In this document: positions 10,377-19,256 of the stretch, in pieces | Position numbering within the stretch: position 1 is the first letter of the stretch | Layout: the number at the start of each line of letters is the position of its first letter | Assembly (NCBI GenBank): GCA_900638155.1 | Contig: LR134495.1 | Location: 1,674,001-1,738,000 of the forward strand | Origin: Mannheimia haemolytica | Lineage (GTDB): Bacteria; Pseudomonadota; Gammaproteobacteria; Enterobacterales; Pasteurellaceae | Direction: 5' to 3' | Length of the DNA: 64,000 nt | Translations under genes and position numbers: made by a program | The notes under the pieces: model-generated | What the model was told of the DNA's origin: nothing | Database searches by the model: none | Seen by the model: the letters and a program-made list of their open reading frames with translations, nothing else

Positions 10377-10483
10377 ATCAACAACCTCCAGTTTCCGTTC
10401 GTTTAAAACAAGAGGGTTTAATCGCTTTTAAGCAAGCCTATCAGCGAGCAAAAAAAGCCGGTCTATTGAAATCGGTCAAATAA
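10373..10483 (+). CDS. Possible 36-residue basic microprotein, function unknown
   Basis: The frame encodes MNQQPPVSVRLKQEGLIAFK and continues to ...GLLKSVK, a basic peptide likely to form an amphipathic helix. An AGGA ribosome site lies about 9 bases before the ATG. The start overlaps the stop of the preceding 39-codon ORF. It is followed 6 bases later by a hairpin made from two inverted uptake sequences, a terminator-like structure. A ribosome site, coupling and a terminator together suggest a real small gene, but I know no family for it. Confidence 0.42.
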   Translation: MNQQPPVSVRLKQEGLIAFKQAYQRAKKAGLLKSVK

Positions 10484-10488
10484 TCTTT

Positions 10489-10519
10489 AAACCGCTTGTT
10501 CTACAAGCGGTTTATTTTT
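10489..10519. terminator. Bidirectional terminator from inverted uptake sequences
   Basis: AAACCGCTTGT and ACAAGCGGTTT form an 11-base perfect inverted repeat around a three-base loop, followed by ATTTTTC. Each arm is a full Apl-type uptake core. It separates the small plus-strand ORF from the convergent permease gene. Confidence 0.8.
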
Positions 10520-10528
10520 CCTTAATTA

Positions 10529-11392
10529 TCACACCTTTCTACGAAAACTATCCCAACTCAGTAACCCAATTGAAATCAGCAGGCAGATCATCAAAATATA
10601 GGAATTGGCATCGAGTTTTTCGCCGATGGCAAAAGAAATCAGCAACATCACCAGTGGCTCAACATAGCCTAGCAAGCCTAACACATTAACCGGTAATAAA
10701 TTGCTGGAAGCAATGTAGAGAATAAAGGCACTACCGCTTACCACACCAAGCAATGCGAGGTAGCAATAAATTTGCGGATTTTCAGCCACGATTGGCGTCA
10801 TTTCTACTTGGCTGAGGTAATAAAGTGCAACGGGTAACACCAATAACAATTCCACAAAAAAAGTAGCTAACGTGTTGATTTGAAAATAACGGCGAAGGGT
10901 AATATAAAGCGGGTAGCCTAGCCCAGCTACCCAAGTCGCCCACGAAATCGTGCCGCTAAAAAACACACTGCTGCCAACACCGATTACCGCAAAAAGCAAA
11001 GAAAGCCATTTCAGGCGGGTAAAATGCTCTTTGAACACTATTTTACCTAATGCTACCGCCACAATCGGCAAAAGCAAGTAACCGAGCGACACCTGTAACG
11101 CTTGCCCGTGATTCGGTGCCCATAAAAACAGCCAAAGCTGTACACCGGTGTTGAGTGCAAGAAGCAAAATGACGAATGCAAGCGGTGGATTTTGTCGAAT
11201 TTTTTGCAAAAGGTCAGCAAAAGCCGATTGCTGTTTAAACAATATAATCGCGAGCAAAATAAACGGAATGACTACCACTATCCGAAAACCGAACATCGCC
11301 TCTCCCTCTAACGGGCGAAGCAATATCGCAAAATAGTAAACTGCTCCAAACAGTACATTGGCTGCAAGCGAAGCTAAAATTCCTTTGAGCAT
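10529..11392 (-). CDS. RarD-like EamA-family permease
   Basis: An inner-membrane protein of 287 residues with about ten hydrophobic segments. It starts with MLKGILASLAANVLFGAVYY, the arrangement of the RarD branch of drug/metabolite (EamA) transporters. A WAPNHGQALQVSLGYLLLP segment lies at the domain junction, as in RarD. The transported substrate is unknown; the name RarD comes from chloramphenicol-sensitivity work and is not functional proof. The gene stands alone, convergent with the small ORFs after fruA and divergent from lemA. Confidence 0.8.
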   Translation of the reverse strand: MLKGILASLAANVLFGAVYYFAILLRPLEGEAMFGFRIVVVIPFILLAIILFKQQSAFADLLQKIRQNPPLAFVILLLALNTGVQLWLFLWAPNHGQALQVSLGYLLLPIVAVALGKIVFKEHFTRLKWLSLLFAVIGVGSSVFFSGTISWATWVAGLGYPLYITLRRYFQINTLATFFVELLLVLPVALYYLSQVEMTPIVAENPQIYCYLALLGVVSGSAFILYIASSNLLPVNVLGLLGYVEPLVMLLISFAIGEKLDANSYILMICLLISIGLLSWDSFRRKV

Positions 11393-11564
11393 TTGGCTTT
11401 CCTCTTATCAACAATCAAACAACAAGCGGTTGACTTTGAACAAAAATTTACAAATCTTAACTACGCCCCATAGTATGAAAAAATTTGTAAGTAAGCTAGC
11501 TATATTCGATTTTTCCCGATACAATGCTCCCAATTTTTCACTCTTTTATTTATAGGACTTCATA

Positions 11565-12149
11565 ATGAAAAAGATTTTTTGGATTTTACTGATCGCCGTG
11601 CTTGCTGTTGGTGGTTATTCTTTAACAAAATACAACGATTTAATGCGTGCAGAAGAAGACATCAACTCCGTATGGGGAAATGTTGAATCGGCTTACCAAC
11701 GCCGTGCGGATTTAATTCCAAACTTAGTGAATACCGTAAAAGGTCAGGCTAACTTTGAGAAAGAAACCTTAACCTCTGTGATTGAAGCTCGTGCAAAAGC
11801 AACAGCGGTAACGATTGACCCAAGTAATGCCACCGAAGAGCAAATGGCTAAATTCCAAGAAGCACAACAAGGCGTAAACTCTGCTCTTTCACGCTTATTG
11901 GTTTCAGTTGAGAAATACCCTGAATTAAAAGCTCACGAAGCGTTTTTAAATCTGCAAGCTCAATTAGAAGGCACGGAAAATCGCATTAACGTTGAACGCA
12001 ATAACTTTAACGAAAAAGTGAAAGAGTACAACAAACAAGTGCGTGAATTCCCAACCAAATTAGCAGCAATGATTATGGGCTTTAAAGCAAAACCGCAATT
12101 TAAATCTGAAGCAGGTTCTGATAAAGCACCAACCGTAAACTTCAACTAA
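11565..12149 (+). CDS. lemA: LemA family protein
   Basis: A 194-residue protein with one N-terminal membrane segment (IFWILLIAVLAVGGYSL) and a helical bundle outside it. The family signature is visible in SVWGNVESAYQRRADLIPNLVNTVKG and the following helices. LemA proteins are widespread membrane proteins with no settled biochemical role. They are often encoded next to TPM-domain proteins, exactly as here. A hairpin with a T-rich tail follows the gene and may reduce transcription into the TPM genes. Confidence 0.9.
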   Translation: MKKIFWILLIAVLAVGGYSLTKYNDLMRAEEDINSVWGNVESAYQRRADLIPNLVNTVKGQANFEKETLTSVIEARAKATAVTIDPSNATEEQMAKFQEAQQGVNSALSRLLVSVEKYPELKAHEAFLNLQAQLEGTENRINVERNNFNEKVKEYNKQVREFPTKLAAMIMGFKAKPQFKSEAGSDKAPTVNFN

Positions 12150-12174
12150 TTTTAGTTTCAATTTATTCATATTA

Positions 12175-12219
12175 AAAGCAATAAGCTCTTTCAAATTCGG
12201 TGCTTATTGCTTTCTTTTT
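12175..12219 (+). terminator. Hairpin terminator or attenuator between lemA and the TPM genes
   Basis: A 12-base perfect stem (AAAGCAATAAGC / GCTTATTGCTTT) with a 15-base loop is followed by CTTTTTAAGG. It sits between lemA and the next gene, and its end overlaps the ribosome-site region of that gene. Confidence 0.7.
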
Positions 12220-12230
12220 AAGGGGAACAA

Positions 12231-12689
12231 ATGGGATTATTTTCTTTTCTCTCCAACAAATTACCGATAGATACGCAACGCATTGAACAGGCGATTGCCG
12301 ATTTAGAGCAAAAAACCTCTGCCGAATTGCGTGTGGTGGTGGAACGAAAAGCCAAAATCGGCAAAACCGACAACGCCGCTATGTTGCGAGCAAGCGAGCT
12401 TTTCGATGAATTAAAAATGCGTGAAACGGCTGAACGTAACGGTGTGTTGATCTACCTTTCGTTCAAACCTCACTACGCTGCCATTATTGGCGATGAAGGC
12501 ATTCATCAAAAAGTCGATAATGATTTTTGGCAAAAAATCTATGCTACTATGTGCCTAGATTGCCAAAAGAGCGATTACACCCAAGCCATTTGCGATGCAA
12601 TCAAAATGGTAGAAGCTCCGCTCGCTCACCATTTCCCTTATCAGGCTGATGATAAAAACGAGCTTTCAAACGAGGTGGTAGTCAAATGA
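12231..12689 (+). CDS. TPM-domain protein (cytoplasmic, short form)
   Basis: A 152-residue protein without signal peptide or membrane segment. It matches the TPM domain (AELRVVVERKAK, ELFDELKMRETAERNGVLIYLS, AIIGDEGIHQKV). TPM domains occur in plant photosystem II repair proteins and in many bacterial membrane-associated proteins, and some have phosphatase activity. The bacterial role is unclear. It starts after an AAGGGGAAC ribosome site and overlaps the next TPM gene by 4 bases (ATGA), so the two are probably made together. Confidence 0.8.
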   Translation: MGLFSFLSNKLPIDTQRIEQAIADLEQKTSAELRVVVERKAKIGKTDNAAMLRASELFDELKMRETAERNGVLIYLSFKPHYAAIIGDEGIHQKVDNDFWQKIYATMCLDCQKSDYTQAICDAIKMVEAPLAHHFPYQADDKNELSNEVVVK

Positions 12690-13543
12690 TGAAATCCCTT
12701 TGCAAATTTCCATCTATTTTCAACCGCTTGTTATTGGTGTGCTTGGCTCTGTTTAGCCTAAATGCCACAGCGGTAACCTACCCTGAACCGCCAAATCCGT
12801 TTTATTACATTACGGATTACACCAAAAACACCTTAAGCCAACAAGAATGGCGGACATTAGAAGATGCCTTAATTGCCAACCGTGCCAAAACGAGTTCGCA
12901 AATTGCCGTCGTAATCGTCCCAAGTACGGAAGGCGAAGCAGTTTCAACCTATGCTCACACCTTGTTTAACAAATGGGGGATCGGGCGGAGCAAAAACAAC
13001 GAAAACAATGGTGTACTGTTATTAATTGCCAAAAATGATCGCAAACTCTTTATCGCCACCGGACGTGGACTTGAAGGCGCATTGCCTGATGCGATTGCAT
13101 CGAGCATTATCCGCAATGACATCACGCCATTCTTCAAACAAGAGCAATATGCAGCCGGTATCGCTCGTGGCTTATCTGCCATTATGGCGGCCATTAACGG
13201 GGAATATGCCCCTTATGCAAGTTATGGCGAAGAAATGCAAGAATTTGATGACATAGACGGCTTACTCTTTTTCTTGTTTGCCGGCATTGTGATTTTCCTG
13301 ATTTTCCGCCCACGAGGAAACAGCACCTATATTAGCCCTGGTTCAATGGATCAACTAGGACAAATACTAAGAGAAAGCCAACGCAGAGGTGGAGGCTTTG
13401 GCGGTGGTCTCGGAGGTGGCTTTGGTGGTGGCTCAGGCGGATTTGGCGGAGGCTTCGGTGGTGGTTTTGGCGGAAGCAGAGGCAGTGGCGACAGCTTCGG
13501 CGGTGGTTCATCAGGCGGTGGTGGAGCCGGAGGGAGCTGGTAG
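12686..13543 (+). CDS. TPM-domain membrane protein with glycine-rich tail
   Basis: A 285-residue secreted and membrane-anchored protein. It has a signal peptide (about 1-29, ending NATA), then a TPM domain (about 40-185, with NNGVLLLIAKNDRKLFIATGRGLEGALPD), one membrane segment near residue 195 (LLFFLFAGIVIFLIF), and a long Gly/Phe/Ser repeat tail. This is the YgcG/TPM layout commonly linked to lemA. The protein likely places its TPM domain in the periplasm. The tail's repetitive coding produces a proline-rich antisense frame that is not a gene. Confidence 0.87.
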   Translation: MMKSLCKFPSIFNRLLLVCLALFSLNATAVTYPEPPNPFYYITDYTKNTLSQQEWRTLEDALIANRAKTSSQIAVVIVPSTEGEAVSTYAHTLFNKWGIGRSKNNENNGVLLLIAKNDRKLFIATGRGLEGALPDAIASSIIRNDITPFFKQEQYAAGIARGLSAIMAAINGEYAPYASYGEEMQEFDDIDGLLFFLFAGIVIFLIFRPRGNSTYISPGSMDQLGQILRESQRRGGGFGGGLGGGFGGGSGGFGGGFGGGFGGSRGSGDSFGGGSSGGGGAGGSW

Positions 13544-13658
13544 TTTCCGCCAAATTTAAAACAATACAAGCGGTCATATTTCTCGAAAAAATTGCGTATT
13601 TTTCGCTAAACACCCCAAAAGGCTAGTGAAAATAAGACCGCTTCCTCACTTCTCTAAG

Positions 13659-14138
13659 CTATGCCCTTTTTAGTAACAATGCTACGGCTTCACAAGCTAT
13701 GCCTTCACCTCGCCCGGTAAACCCTAATTTTTCTGTTGTAGTGGCTTTTACATTTACCTGTGAAATATCGCATTCCAAATCGCCTGCGATAATCTGACGC
13801 ATTTTATCAATATGTGGTCGCATCTTCGGAGCTTGAGCAATAATGGTTACATCGACGTTACCGACTTGATAGCCCAATTCTTGCACTTGTCGGTAAGCTT
13901 CAATCAACAAACCACGACTATCGGCATTTTTGTATTGCATATCAGTATCAGGGAATAATTTGCCGATATCACCTAAAGCTGCTGCGCCAAGCAACGCATC
14001 TGTTAAAGCGTGCAGCGCTACATCTCCGTCACTATGCGCAATGAAGCCTGTGTGATAAGGCACTTCAACCCCAGCAATCATCAGTGGTCTATCTTCGCCA
14101 AAAGCGTGAACATCAAAACCGTGTCCAATACGTATCAT
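13659..14138 (-). CDS. ispF: 2-C-methyl-D-erythritol 2,4-cyclodiphosphate synthase
   Basis: Cyclises CDP-methylerythritol 2-phosphate, with loss of CMP, in the MEP isoprenoid pathway. The 159-residue protein shows the metal ligands Asp9, His11 (GFDVHAF) and His43 ([13 protein letters not shown]), and the C-terminal [12 protein letters not shown] segment. Its start is separated from the ispD stop by one base, and the order ftsB-ispD-ispF matches E. coli. Length is normal. Confidence 0.97.
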   Translation of the reverse strand: MIRIGHGFDVHAFGEDRPLMIAGVEVPYHTGFIAHSDGDVALHALTDALLGAAALGDIGKLFPDTDMQYKNADSRGLLIEAYRQVQELGYQVGNVDVTIIAQAPKMRPHIDKMRQIIAGDLECDISQVNVKATTTEKLGFTGRGEGIACEAVALLLKRA

Positions 14139-14139
14139 T

Positions 14140-14823
14140 TTAGTTCTCCAAATTATGTGTAAGGTAAAATTCCGCTAAGGCTAAATCTTCAGGGCGAGTG
14201 ATTTTGATATTATCACTTCTACCTGAAACCAATTGTGGCTGGTAGCCTGCAAGCTCCATTGCAGATGCTTCGTCTGTTACCTGAAGCTTATTGGCAAAAG
14301 CGGAGGATAATGCTTGTTTTAATGCTTGAGCAGGAAAAAATTGTGGGGTTAAAGCGTGCCATAAGGTTGAGCGATCTTCTGTGTGTGCGATTTTCGTGCC
14401 GTTTGCTCTTTTCATCGTATCTACCACTGGAATGGCGAGAATGCCACCTTGCGGATCGTTAATTTGCAAAAGTTTATCTAAATCTGACCGCTTGAGGCAA
14501 GGGCGAGCCGCATCGTGAACTAATGCCCAAGCATTTTCAGTGTTGATTTCCTGTAAGGCATTTAGCACTGAATCTGCTCTCGTTTCCCCTCCAAAAACAA
14601 GTTGGATCTTAGGGGATTTTAGGAGTTCCAATGTGGAATAAAAAGGGTCTTTTCTTGCCACCGCTACAATCACTTTTTCAACATGAGGGTGTTCAAGAAA
14701 AATAGACACTGTATGTTCTAGGATAGTCTTACCCTTTAATAGTAAATATTGTTTTGGTTTTTCTGCTTGCATCCGGCTACCAACTCCTGACGCCGGAATT
14801 ACTGCAATAATTTTTCGCTTCAT
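14140..14823 (-). CDS. ispD: 2-C-methyl-D-erythritol 4-phosphate cytidylyltransferase
   Basis: Couples MEP to CTP in the MEP isoprenoid pathway. The 227-residue protein has the nucleotide-binding loop [10 protein letters not shown] with EKPKQY close behind (about residues 9-26), and VHDAARPC in the middle, as in E. coli IspD. It sits between ftsB and ispF on one transcript. The spacing to ispF is a single base, indicating coupled translation of two consecutive-pathway enzymes. Confidence 0.97.
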   Translation of the reverse strand: MKRKIIAVIPASGVGSRMQAEKPKQYLLLKGKTILEHTVSIFLEHPHVEKVIVAVARKDPFYSTLELLKSPKIQLVFGGETRADSVLNALQEINTENAWALVHDAARPCLKRSDLDKLLQINDPQGGILAIPVVDTMKRANGTKIAHTEDRSTLWHALTPQFFPAQALKQALSSAFANKLQVTDEASAMELAGYQPQLVSGRSDNIKITRPEDLALAEFYLTHNLEN

Positions 14824-14840
14824 AATATATCAATTATGTA

Positions 14841-15119
14841 TTATTTGTTTTTTGGTACAATTCGGTAGAACATCTCGTTCTCTTTTACCATTTCTCGTTC
14901 AAGTCTTGCTCTCTCTTCAAGTGCATCTACGCCGTTCTTTAAATCGTAAATTTCGGCTTCAATTAGTTTATTGCGTGAAGTAAGCTTTGTGTTTTCTACT
15001 TTTAATAAAGCAATTTCTTCTTGCACTTCTTGATAATCACTCCAACCATTTTTTCCAAACCAAAAGCTATATTGAAAAAAGCCGAGTAATAGAGCAAAAA
15101 AAGTAATTAATAAACGCAT
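14841..15119 (-). CDS. ftsB: Cell division protein FtsB
   Basis: A 92-residue bitopic inner-membrane protein of the FtsQLB complex that couples divisome assembly to septal synthesis. It has one N-terminal membrane helix ([20 protein letters not shown]) followed by a coiled coil (about 30-75). The conserved start, with FWFGKNG after the membrane helix, matches FtsB. It heads the ftsB-ispD-ispF cluster, the same order as in E. coli. Confidence 0.93.
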   Translation of the reverse strand: MRLLITFFALLLGFFQYSFWFGKNGWSDYQEVQEEIALLKVENTKLTSRNKLIEAEIYDLKNGVDALEERARLEREMVKENEMFYRIVPKNK

Positions 15120-15393
15120 TTATTTTCTCTTATATGAAATAGTAATGAACTAAGCGGGTTGATTTTACCTTGAATTTGCAAAAAATTCTAAAAATCTTAC
15201 CGCTTGTGATTTAAACAGGCGATGGATAGTGCTAAATGTATTCGAAAAATTGATATAAAACAAACAAATGCGTATTTTAAAGCGATTTTTTTAAACTAAA
15301 TGTCAAAAATTTGAAGTATGTAACATTTTTTATTTTTTAATTCTCGTATAATCAGTCCAGTTTTAAATTTATAACTATTATGAGGTAACCACT

Positions 15394-17001
15394 ATGTTAA
15401 ATCGTATTGAACAAGAACTTGCAGACTTAGGCATTACAAATGTAAAAGAAATCGTGCGTAACCCGAGCTATGAGCAACTGTTTGAAGAAGAGATGAAACC
15501 GGATCTTAAAGGTTATGAAAAAGGCGTCCTAACAAATTTAGGCGCAGTAGCGGTAGATACCGGCATTTTCACGGGGCGTTCGCCGAAAGATAAATATATC
15601 GTATTAGATGAAACGACAAAAGATACTGTCTGGTGGACATCTGATGCAGCTAAAAATGATAATAAACCGATGACTCAATCTACTTGGCAAAGTTTAAAAA
15701 CCTTAGTGACCGATGAGTTATCTAATAAGCGTTTATTTATTATTGATGCTTTCTGTGGTGCAAGCCCTGAGCATCGCATCAATGTGCGTATTATTACCCA
15801 AGTTGCGTGGCAAGCTCACTTTGTAAAAAATATGTTTATTCGCCCTACAGAAGAAGAATTAAAAGATTTCAAACCGGATTTTGTGGTAATGAACGGTTCC
15901 CAAGTAACTAACCCGAACTGGAAAGAGCAAGGCTTAAATTCAGAAAACTTTGTGGCATTTAATATCACAGAAGGTGTTCAGATCATTGGCGGTACTTGGT
16001 ACGGTGGTGAGATGAAAAAAGGTATGTTCTCTATGATGAACTACTTCTTACCATTAAAAGGTGTCGCTTCAATGCACTGTTCAGCCAATGTGGGCGAAGA
16101 AGGTGATGTGGCGGTTTTCTTTGGTTTATCAGGAACCGGTAAAACGACACTATCAACCGATCCGAAACGCAAATTGATTGGTGACGATGAACACGGTTGG
16201 GACGAAAACGGCGTATTTAACTATGAAGGTGGTTGCTATGCGAAAACCATCAACCTTTCTATTGAAAACGAGCCGGATATTTACCGTGCAATCCGTCGTG
16301 ATGCGTTATTAGAAAACGTGGTGGTGCGTGAAGATGGCACTATTGATTTTGATGATAAATCAAAAACAGAAAATACCCGTGTGAGCTATCCGATTTATCA
16401 TATTGATAATATTGCCGTGCCGTCAAAAGCAGGACACGCTAAAAAAGTGATTTTCTTAACGGCAGATGCATTCGGCGTATTGCCACCGGTGTCTAAATTA
16501 ACGCCTGAACAAACTAAATACTACTTCTTATCAGGCTTTACCGCAAAATTAGCAGGTACAGAGCGTGGTATTACTGAGCCAACCCCAACTTTCTCTGCTT
16601 GTTTCGGTGCGGCGTTCTTATCACTCCACCCGACACAATATGCTGAAGTGTTAGTGAAACGTATGGAAGCAGCCGGTGCGGAAGCCTATTTAGTGAATAC
16701 CGGTTGGAACGGCACAGGTAAACGTATTTCGATTAAAGATACACGGGGTATTATTGATGCCATCTTAGACGGCTCAATTGAGAAAGCGGAAATGAGTACA
16801 TTACCAATCTTCAATTTAGCCATTCCAACTGCGTTACCGGGTGTAGAAACCCACATTTTAGACCCTCGTAACACTTATGAAGACAAAGCACAATGGCAAG
16901 CTAAAGCAGAAGATTTAGCTGGCAGATTTGTGAAAAACTTTGAAAAATATGCGACCAACGAGGAAGGCAAAGCATTAATTGCTGCTGGTCCGAAGTTATA
17001 A
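15394..17001 (+). CDS. pckA: Phosphoenolpyruvate carboxykinase (ATP)
   Basis: Interconverts oxaloacetate and phosphoenolpyruvate with ATP. In capnophilic Pasteurellaceae it can run in the CO2-fixing direction toward succinate. The 535 residues include the ATP-binding loop [13 protein letters not shown], the metal-binding LIGDDEHGW region and [13 protein letters not shown] sits about 9 bases before the ATG. A consensus-like -10 element TATAAT lies about 15345-15355 in the 274-base upstream gap, which otherwise holds nothing I can name. A strong terminator follows the gene. Confidence 0.97.
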   Translation: MLNRIEQELADLGITNVKEIVRNPSYEQLFEEEMKPDLKGYEKGVLTNLGAVAVDTGIFTGRSPKDKYIVLDETTKDTVWWTSDAAKNDNKPMTQSTWQSLKTLVTDELSNKRLFIIDAFCGASPEHRINVRIITQVAWQAHFVKNMFIRPTEEELKDFKPDFVVMNGSQVTNPNWKEQGLNSENFVAFNITEGVQIIGGTWYGGEMKKGMFSMMNYFLPLKGVASMHCSANVGEEGDVAVFFGLSGTGKTTLSTDPKRKLIGDDEHGWDENGVFNYEGGCYAKTINLSIENEPDIYRAIRRDALLENVVVREDGTIDFDDKSKTENTRVSYPIYHIDNIAVPSKAGHAKKVIFLTADAFGVLPPVSKLTPEQTKYYFLSGFTAKLAGTERGITEPTPTFSACFGAAFLSLHPTQYAEVLVKRMEAAGAEAYLVNTGWNGTGKRISIKDTRGIIDAILDGSIEKAEMSTLPIFNLAIPTALPGVETHILDPRNTYEDKAQWQAKAEDLAGRFVKNFEKYATNEEGKALIAAGPKL

Positions 17002-17037
17002 GTTGTAATTATAAGTTATAATCGCTAAAAAATTAGT

Positions 17038-17073
17038 TTAGGACTAAACCTTGAATGAGGTTTAGTCCTTTTG
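17038..17073 (+). terminator. Rho-independent terminator of pckA
   Basis: The stem AGGACTAAACC / GGTTTAGTCCT (11 pairs) has an 8-base loop and is followed by TTTTG. It ends about 20 bases before the bioB ATG, so bioB expression needs readthrough or a promoter inside this gap. Confidence 0.88.
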
Positions 17074-17094
17074 TATAAAGGAGAAGCACAAATA

Positions 17095-18096
17095 ATGACA
17101 ACATTCCAATTAAGGCTGAAAGCCAAAGATGAGCTTACCCCACACCCAACGGCACAATATTGGCGGAAATGCCAAGTAGAAGAACTGTTTGACTTACCGT
17201 TTATGGATTTAGTGTTTAGGGCGGCACAAATTCATCGTGAAAATTTTGATGCTAATGCGATCCAGCTTTCAACGTTACTCTCAATTAAAACAGGAGGCTG
17301 TCCGGAAGATTGCGAATATTGCCCCCAATCTGCCCGCTATGATACAGGCATAGAAAAGCAAACAATGCTTGATGTAGAGACGATTGTAGAAAAAGCTAAA
17401 ATTGCCAAAGAGCGTGGAGCAAGCCGCTTTTGTATGGGGGCTGCGTGGCGAGGACCTAAGCCTAAAGATATTAAAGTAGTCTCAGAAATCATCAATGCGG
17501 TGAAATCATTGGGGCTAGAAACCTGTGGTACTTTCGGTATGCTTGAAGAGGGAATGGCAGAAGAATTAAAGCAAGCAGGGCTGGATTACTACAACCATAA
17601 TTTAGATACCGATCCTGAACGTTATAACAAAATTATACATACCCGCAATCACGAAGATCGAATGGCCACTTTAGGTAAAGTTCGCAATGCCGGCTTGAAA
17701 GTTTGCTGTGGCGGTATTGTGGGAATGAACGAAACCCGCCCCGAGCGAGCAGGCCTAATTGCAAGCCTCGCTAACCTCGATCCTCAACCTGAAAGCGTAC
17801 CGATTAATCAGTTGATTAAAGTAGAAGGTACACCGCTTACCAATGCCGAAGATTTAGACTGGACAGAATTTGTTCGTACCATTGCGGTAGCAAGAATTAC
17901 TATGCCTCAAAGCTTTGTCCGACTTTCTGCTGGCAGAACTACTATGCCGGAAGCAATGCAAGCCCTCTGTTTTATGGCTGGAGCAAATTCGATTTTCTAT
18001 GGCGATAAATTACTTACTACAGAAAATCCGGAAGAAGATCATGATCGCCAATTAATGGATAAATTAGATTTATATCCGCTACAATATGTAGCCTGA
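17095..18096 (+). CDS. bioB: Biotin synthase
   Basis: A radical-SAM enzyme that inserts sulfur into dethiobiotin, the last step of biotin synthesis. The CxxxCxxC cluster motif is visible in [16 protein letters not shown], and conserved [2Fe-2S] ligands lie in the barrel ([11 protein letters not shown]). I chose the ATG at 17095 because AAAGGAG lies 14-20 bases upstream and MTTFQLRLK fits the family. An earlier TTG in frame (17071) falls in the terminator tail. The 333-residue length is normal. No other bio genes are in the window. Confidence 0.95.
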   Translation: MTTFQLRLKAKDELTPHPTAQYWRKCQVEELFDLPFMDLVFRAAQIHRENFDANAIQLSTLLSIKTGGCPEDCEYCPQSARYDTGIEKQTMLDVETIVEKAKIAKERGASRFCMGAAWRGPKPKDIKVVSEIINAVKSLGLETCGTFGMLEEGMAEELKQAGLDYYNHNLDTDPERYNKIIHTRNHEDRMATLGKVRNAGLKVCCGGIVGMNETRPERAGLIASLANLDPQPESVPINQLIKVEGTPLTNAEDLDWTEFVRTIAVARITMPQSFVRLSAGRTTMPEAMQALCFMAGANSIFYGDKLLTTENPEEDHDRQLMDKLDLYPLQYVA

Positions 18097-18185
18097 GTGC
18101 CAATGATTTTTGCCTGAAAATTAAAGAATCAAGCGTTATTTTACGCAAATTTCTAACATAAAATAACCGCTTGTCAAATTCGTTC

Positions 18186-18213
18186 TTGTCTTATTTTAAA
18201 ATTTATCTATAAT
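18186..18213 (+). promoter_or_regulatory. Sigma-70 promoter of the 4.5S RNA gene
   Basis: TTGTCT (18186-18191), a 16-base spacer and a perfect TATAAT (18208-18213). Transcription would start near 18220, about 25 bases before the predicted mature RNA. This suits a constitutive stable-RNA gene. Confidence 0.8.
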
Positions 18214-18244
18214 GTGAGGTCTTACGCAAGCTTGCGTAATTCGA

Positions 18245-18356
18245 TGGGGCGTTATTGGTTCCTCGCAATGGTGTTCAGCTTACTTGATCAGGTTCGGAAG
18301 AAAGCAGTCTGGGTTGAAATTTCTGTGTGCCGAGGGTTGCTGGTAACGCCCCACCC
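18245..18356 (+). ncRNA. ffs: 4.5S RNA (signal recognition particle RNA)
   Basis: The RNA part of the bacterial SRP, which pairs with Ffh to target membrane proteins. The segment starts GGGGCGTTATTGGTTCC and ends GGTAACGCCCCACCC, so its ends pair into the long SRP hairpin. The apex holds CAGGTTCGGAAGAAAGCAG, matching E. coli's CAGGTCCGGAAGGAAGCAG, including the GGAA tetraloop of the Ffh-binding domain. Length is about 111 bases against 114 in E. coli. A consensus promoter precedes it and CCCTTTTT follows. An open frame running through it into gloB is spurious. Confidence 0.93.
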
Positions 18357-18390
18357 TTTTTATTTAATCCCTATTTATCAGGAGAAAATG

Positions 18391-19098
18391 ATGCTCCAGA
18401 TTACCCCAATTCCAGCCTTAAGTGATAATTACATTTGGGCAATCCAACAACACAACAATCTGATTATCGTGGATCCGGCTGAATCACAACCTGTATTTGA
18501 TTTTATTGCAAAAAATTCGCTAAATTTGACCGCTATCTTGCTTACCCATAATCATCACGACCATACTGATGGTGTGCCTAACATAGCAAAACGCTACCCA
18601 AATATTCCGGTTTACGGTCCGAAAGAAGTCGCAAAATTTGCTACCGTTATTATATCACCGGATCAACAGCTTAAATTATTTGATTATGACGTAAACATTC
18701 TTGAAAGTGCGGGGCATACTGCAGGGCATATTAGCTATTTGTTTGGGTATGATTACCTATTCTGCGGGGATTCACTTTTTTCTGGTGGCTGTGGCAGGGT
18801 TTTTACTAGGGATTACCAAGCGCAATTTGATGCGTTACAACGCTTTAAACAACTACCTAATTCCACTCAAGTCTACCCCGCTCACGAATACACCCAAAGT
18901 AATTTGAAATTTGTCGAAGCAGTTCTACCTCCAAGCTGTATATTGGCAGAATATCAAGAACAGGTTGATCTTTTACGTTCGCAAAACAAACCGACTTTGC
19001 CAACCACTATTGGCTTGGAAATGCAGGTGAACCCGTTTATGCAAGCGGTCGATTTAGCCGAATTTATTGCACTTCGTCAGCAAAAAGACAATTTTTAA
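18391..19098 (+). CDS. gloB: Hydroxyacylglutathione hydrolase (glyoxalase II)
   Basis: Hydrolyses S-lactoylglutathione to lactate and glutathione, finishing methylglyoxal detoxification. The 235-residue metallo-beta-lactamase-fold protein has THNHHDHTDG (the THxHxDH metal motif) near residue 50, then GHTAGHISY, GDSLFSGGCGR and PAHEYT. Two adjacent ATGs are possible. I prefer 18391, which leaves 6 bases after the AGGAG ribosome site; 18388 leaves only 3. It lies directly after ffs and is followed by a terminator. Confidence 0.93.
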   Translation: MLQITPIPALSDNYIWAIQQHNNLIIVDPAESQPVFDFIAKNSLNLTAILLTHNHHDHTDGVPNIAKRYPNIPVYGPKEVAKFATVIISPDQQLKLFDYDVNILESAGHTAGHISYLFGYDYLFCGDSLFSGGCGRVFTRDYQAQFDALQRFKQLPNSTQVYPAHEYTQSNLKFVEAVLPPSCILAEYQEQVDLLRSQNKPTLPTTIGLEMQVNPFMQAVDLAEFIALRQQKDNF

Positions 19099-19114
19099 CC
19101 TCATATTTCTAATT

Positions 19115-19147
19115 AAGCATTAAAGCCTCTCACTTTAATGCTTTTTG
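19115..19147 (+). terminator. Terminator after gloB
   Basis: AGCATTAAAG / CTTTAATGCT, a 10-base perfect stem with a 7-base loop, followed by TTTTT. Confidence 0.85.
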
Positions 19148-19256
19148 GTTAAATAAAACCTTTGCAAACATTGCTTGTCAATTCCACTCTGGCTTATCCT
19201 ATGGTATAGTTACGACTATTTTTAGCTTAATTTATTATTTTAGTGAGTAAAATTCT

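Noticed and set aside
13332..13613. Long antisense frames rich in Pro or His/Arg opposite the TPM gene tail
   Set aside because: They are produced by the Gly-rich repetitive coding on the plus strand and have no ribosome site or family match.
18214..18390. Long in-frame extension of gloB upstream
   Set aside because: It reads straight through the 4.5S RNA gene and its leader; the real gloB start has a ribosome site at 18380-18384.
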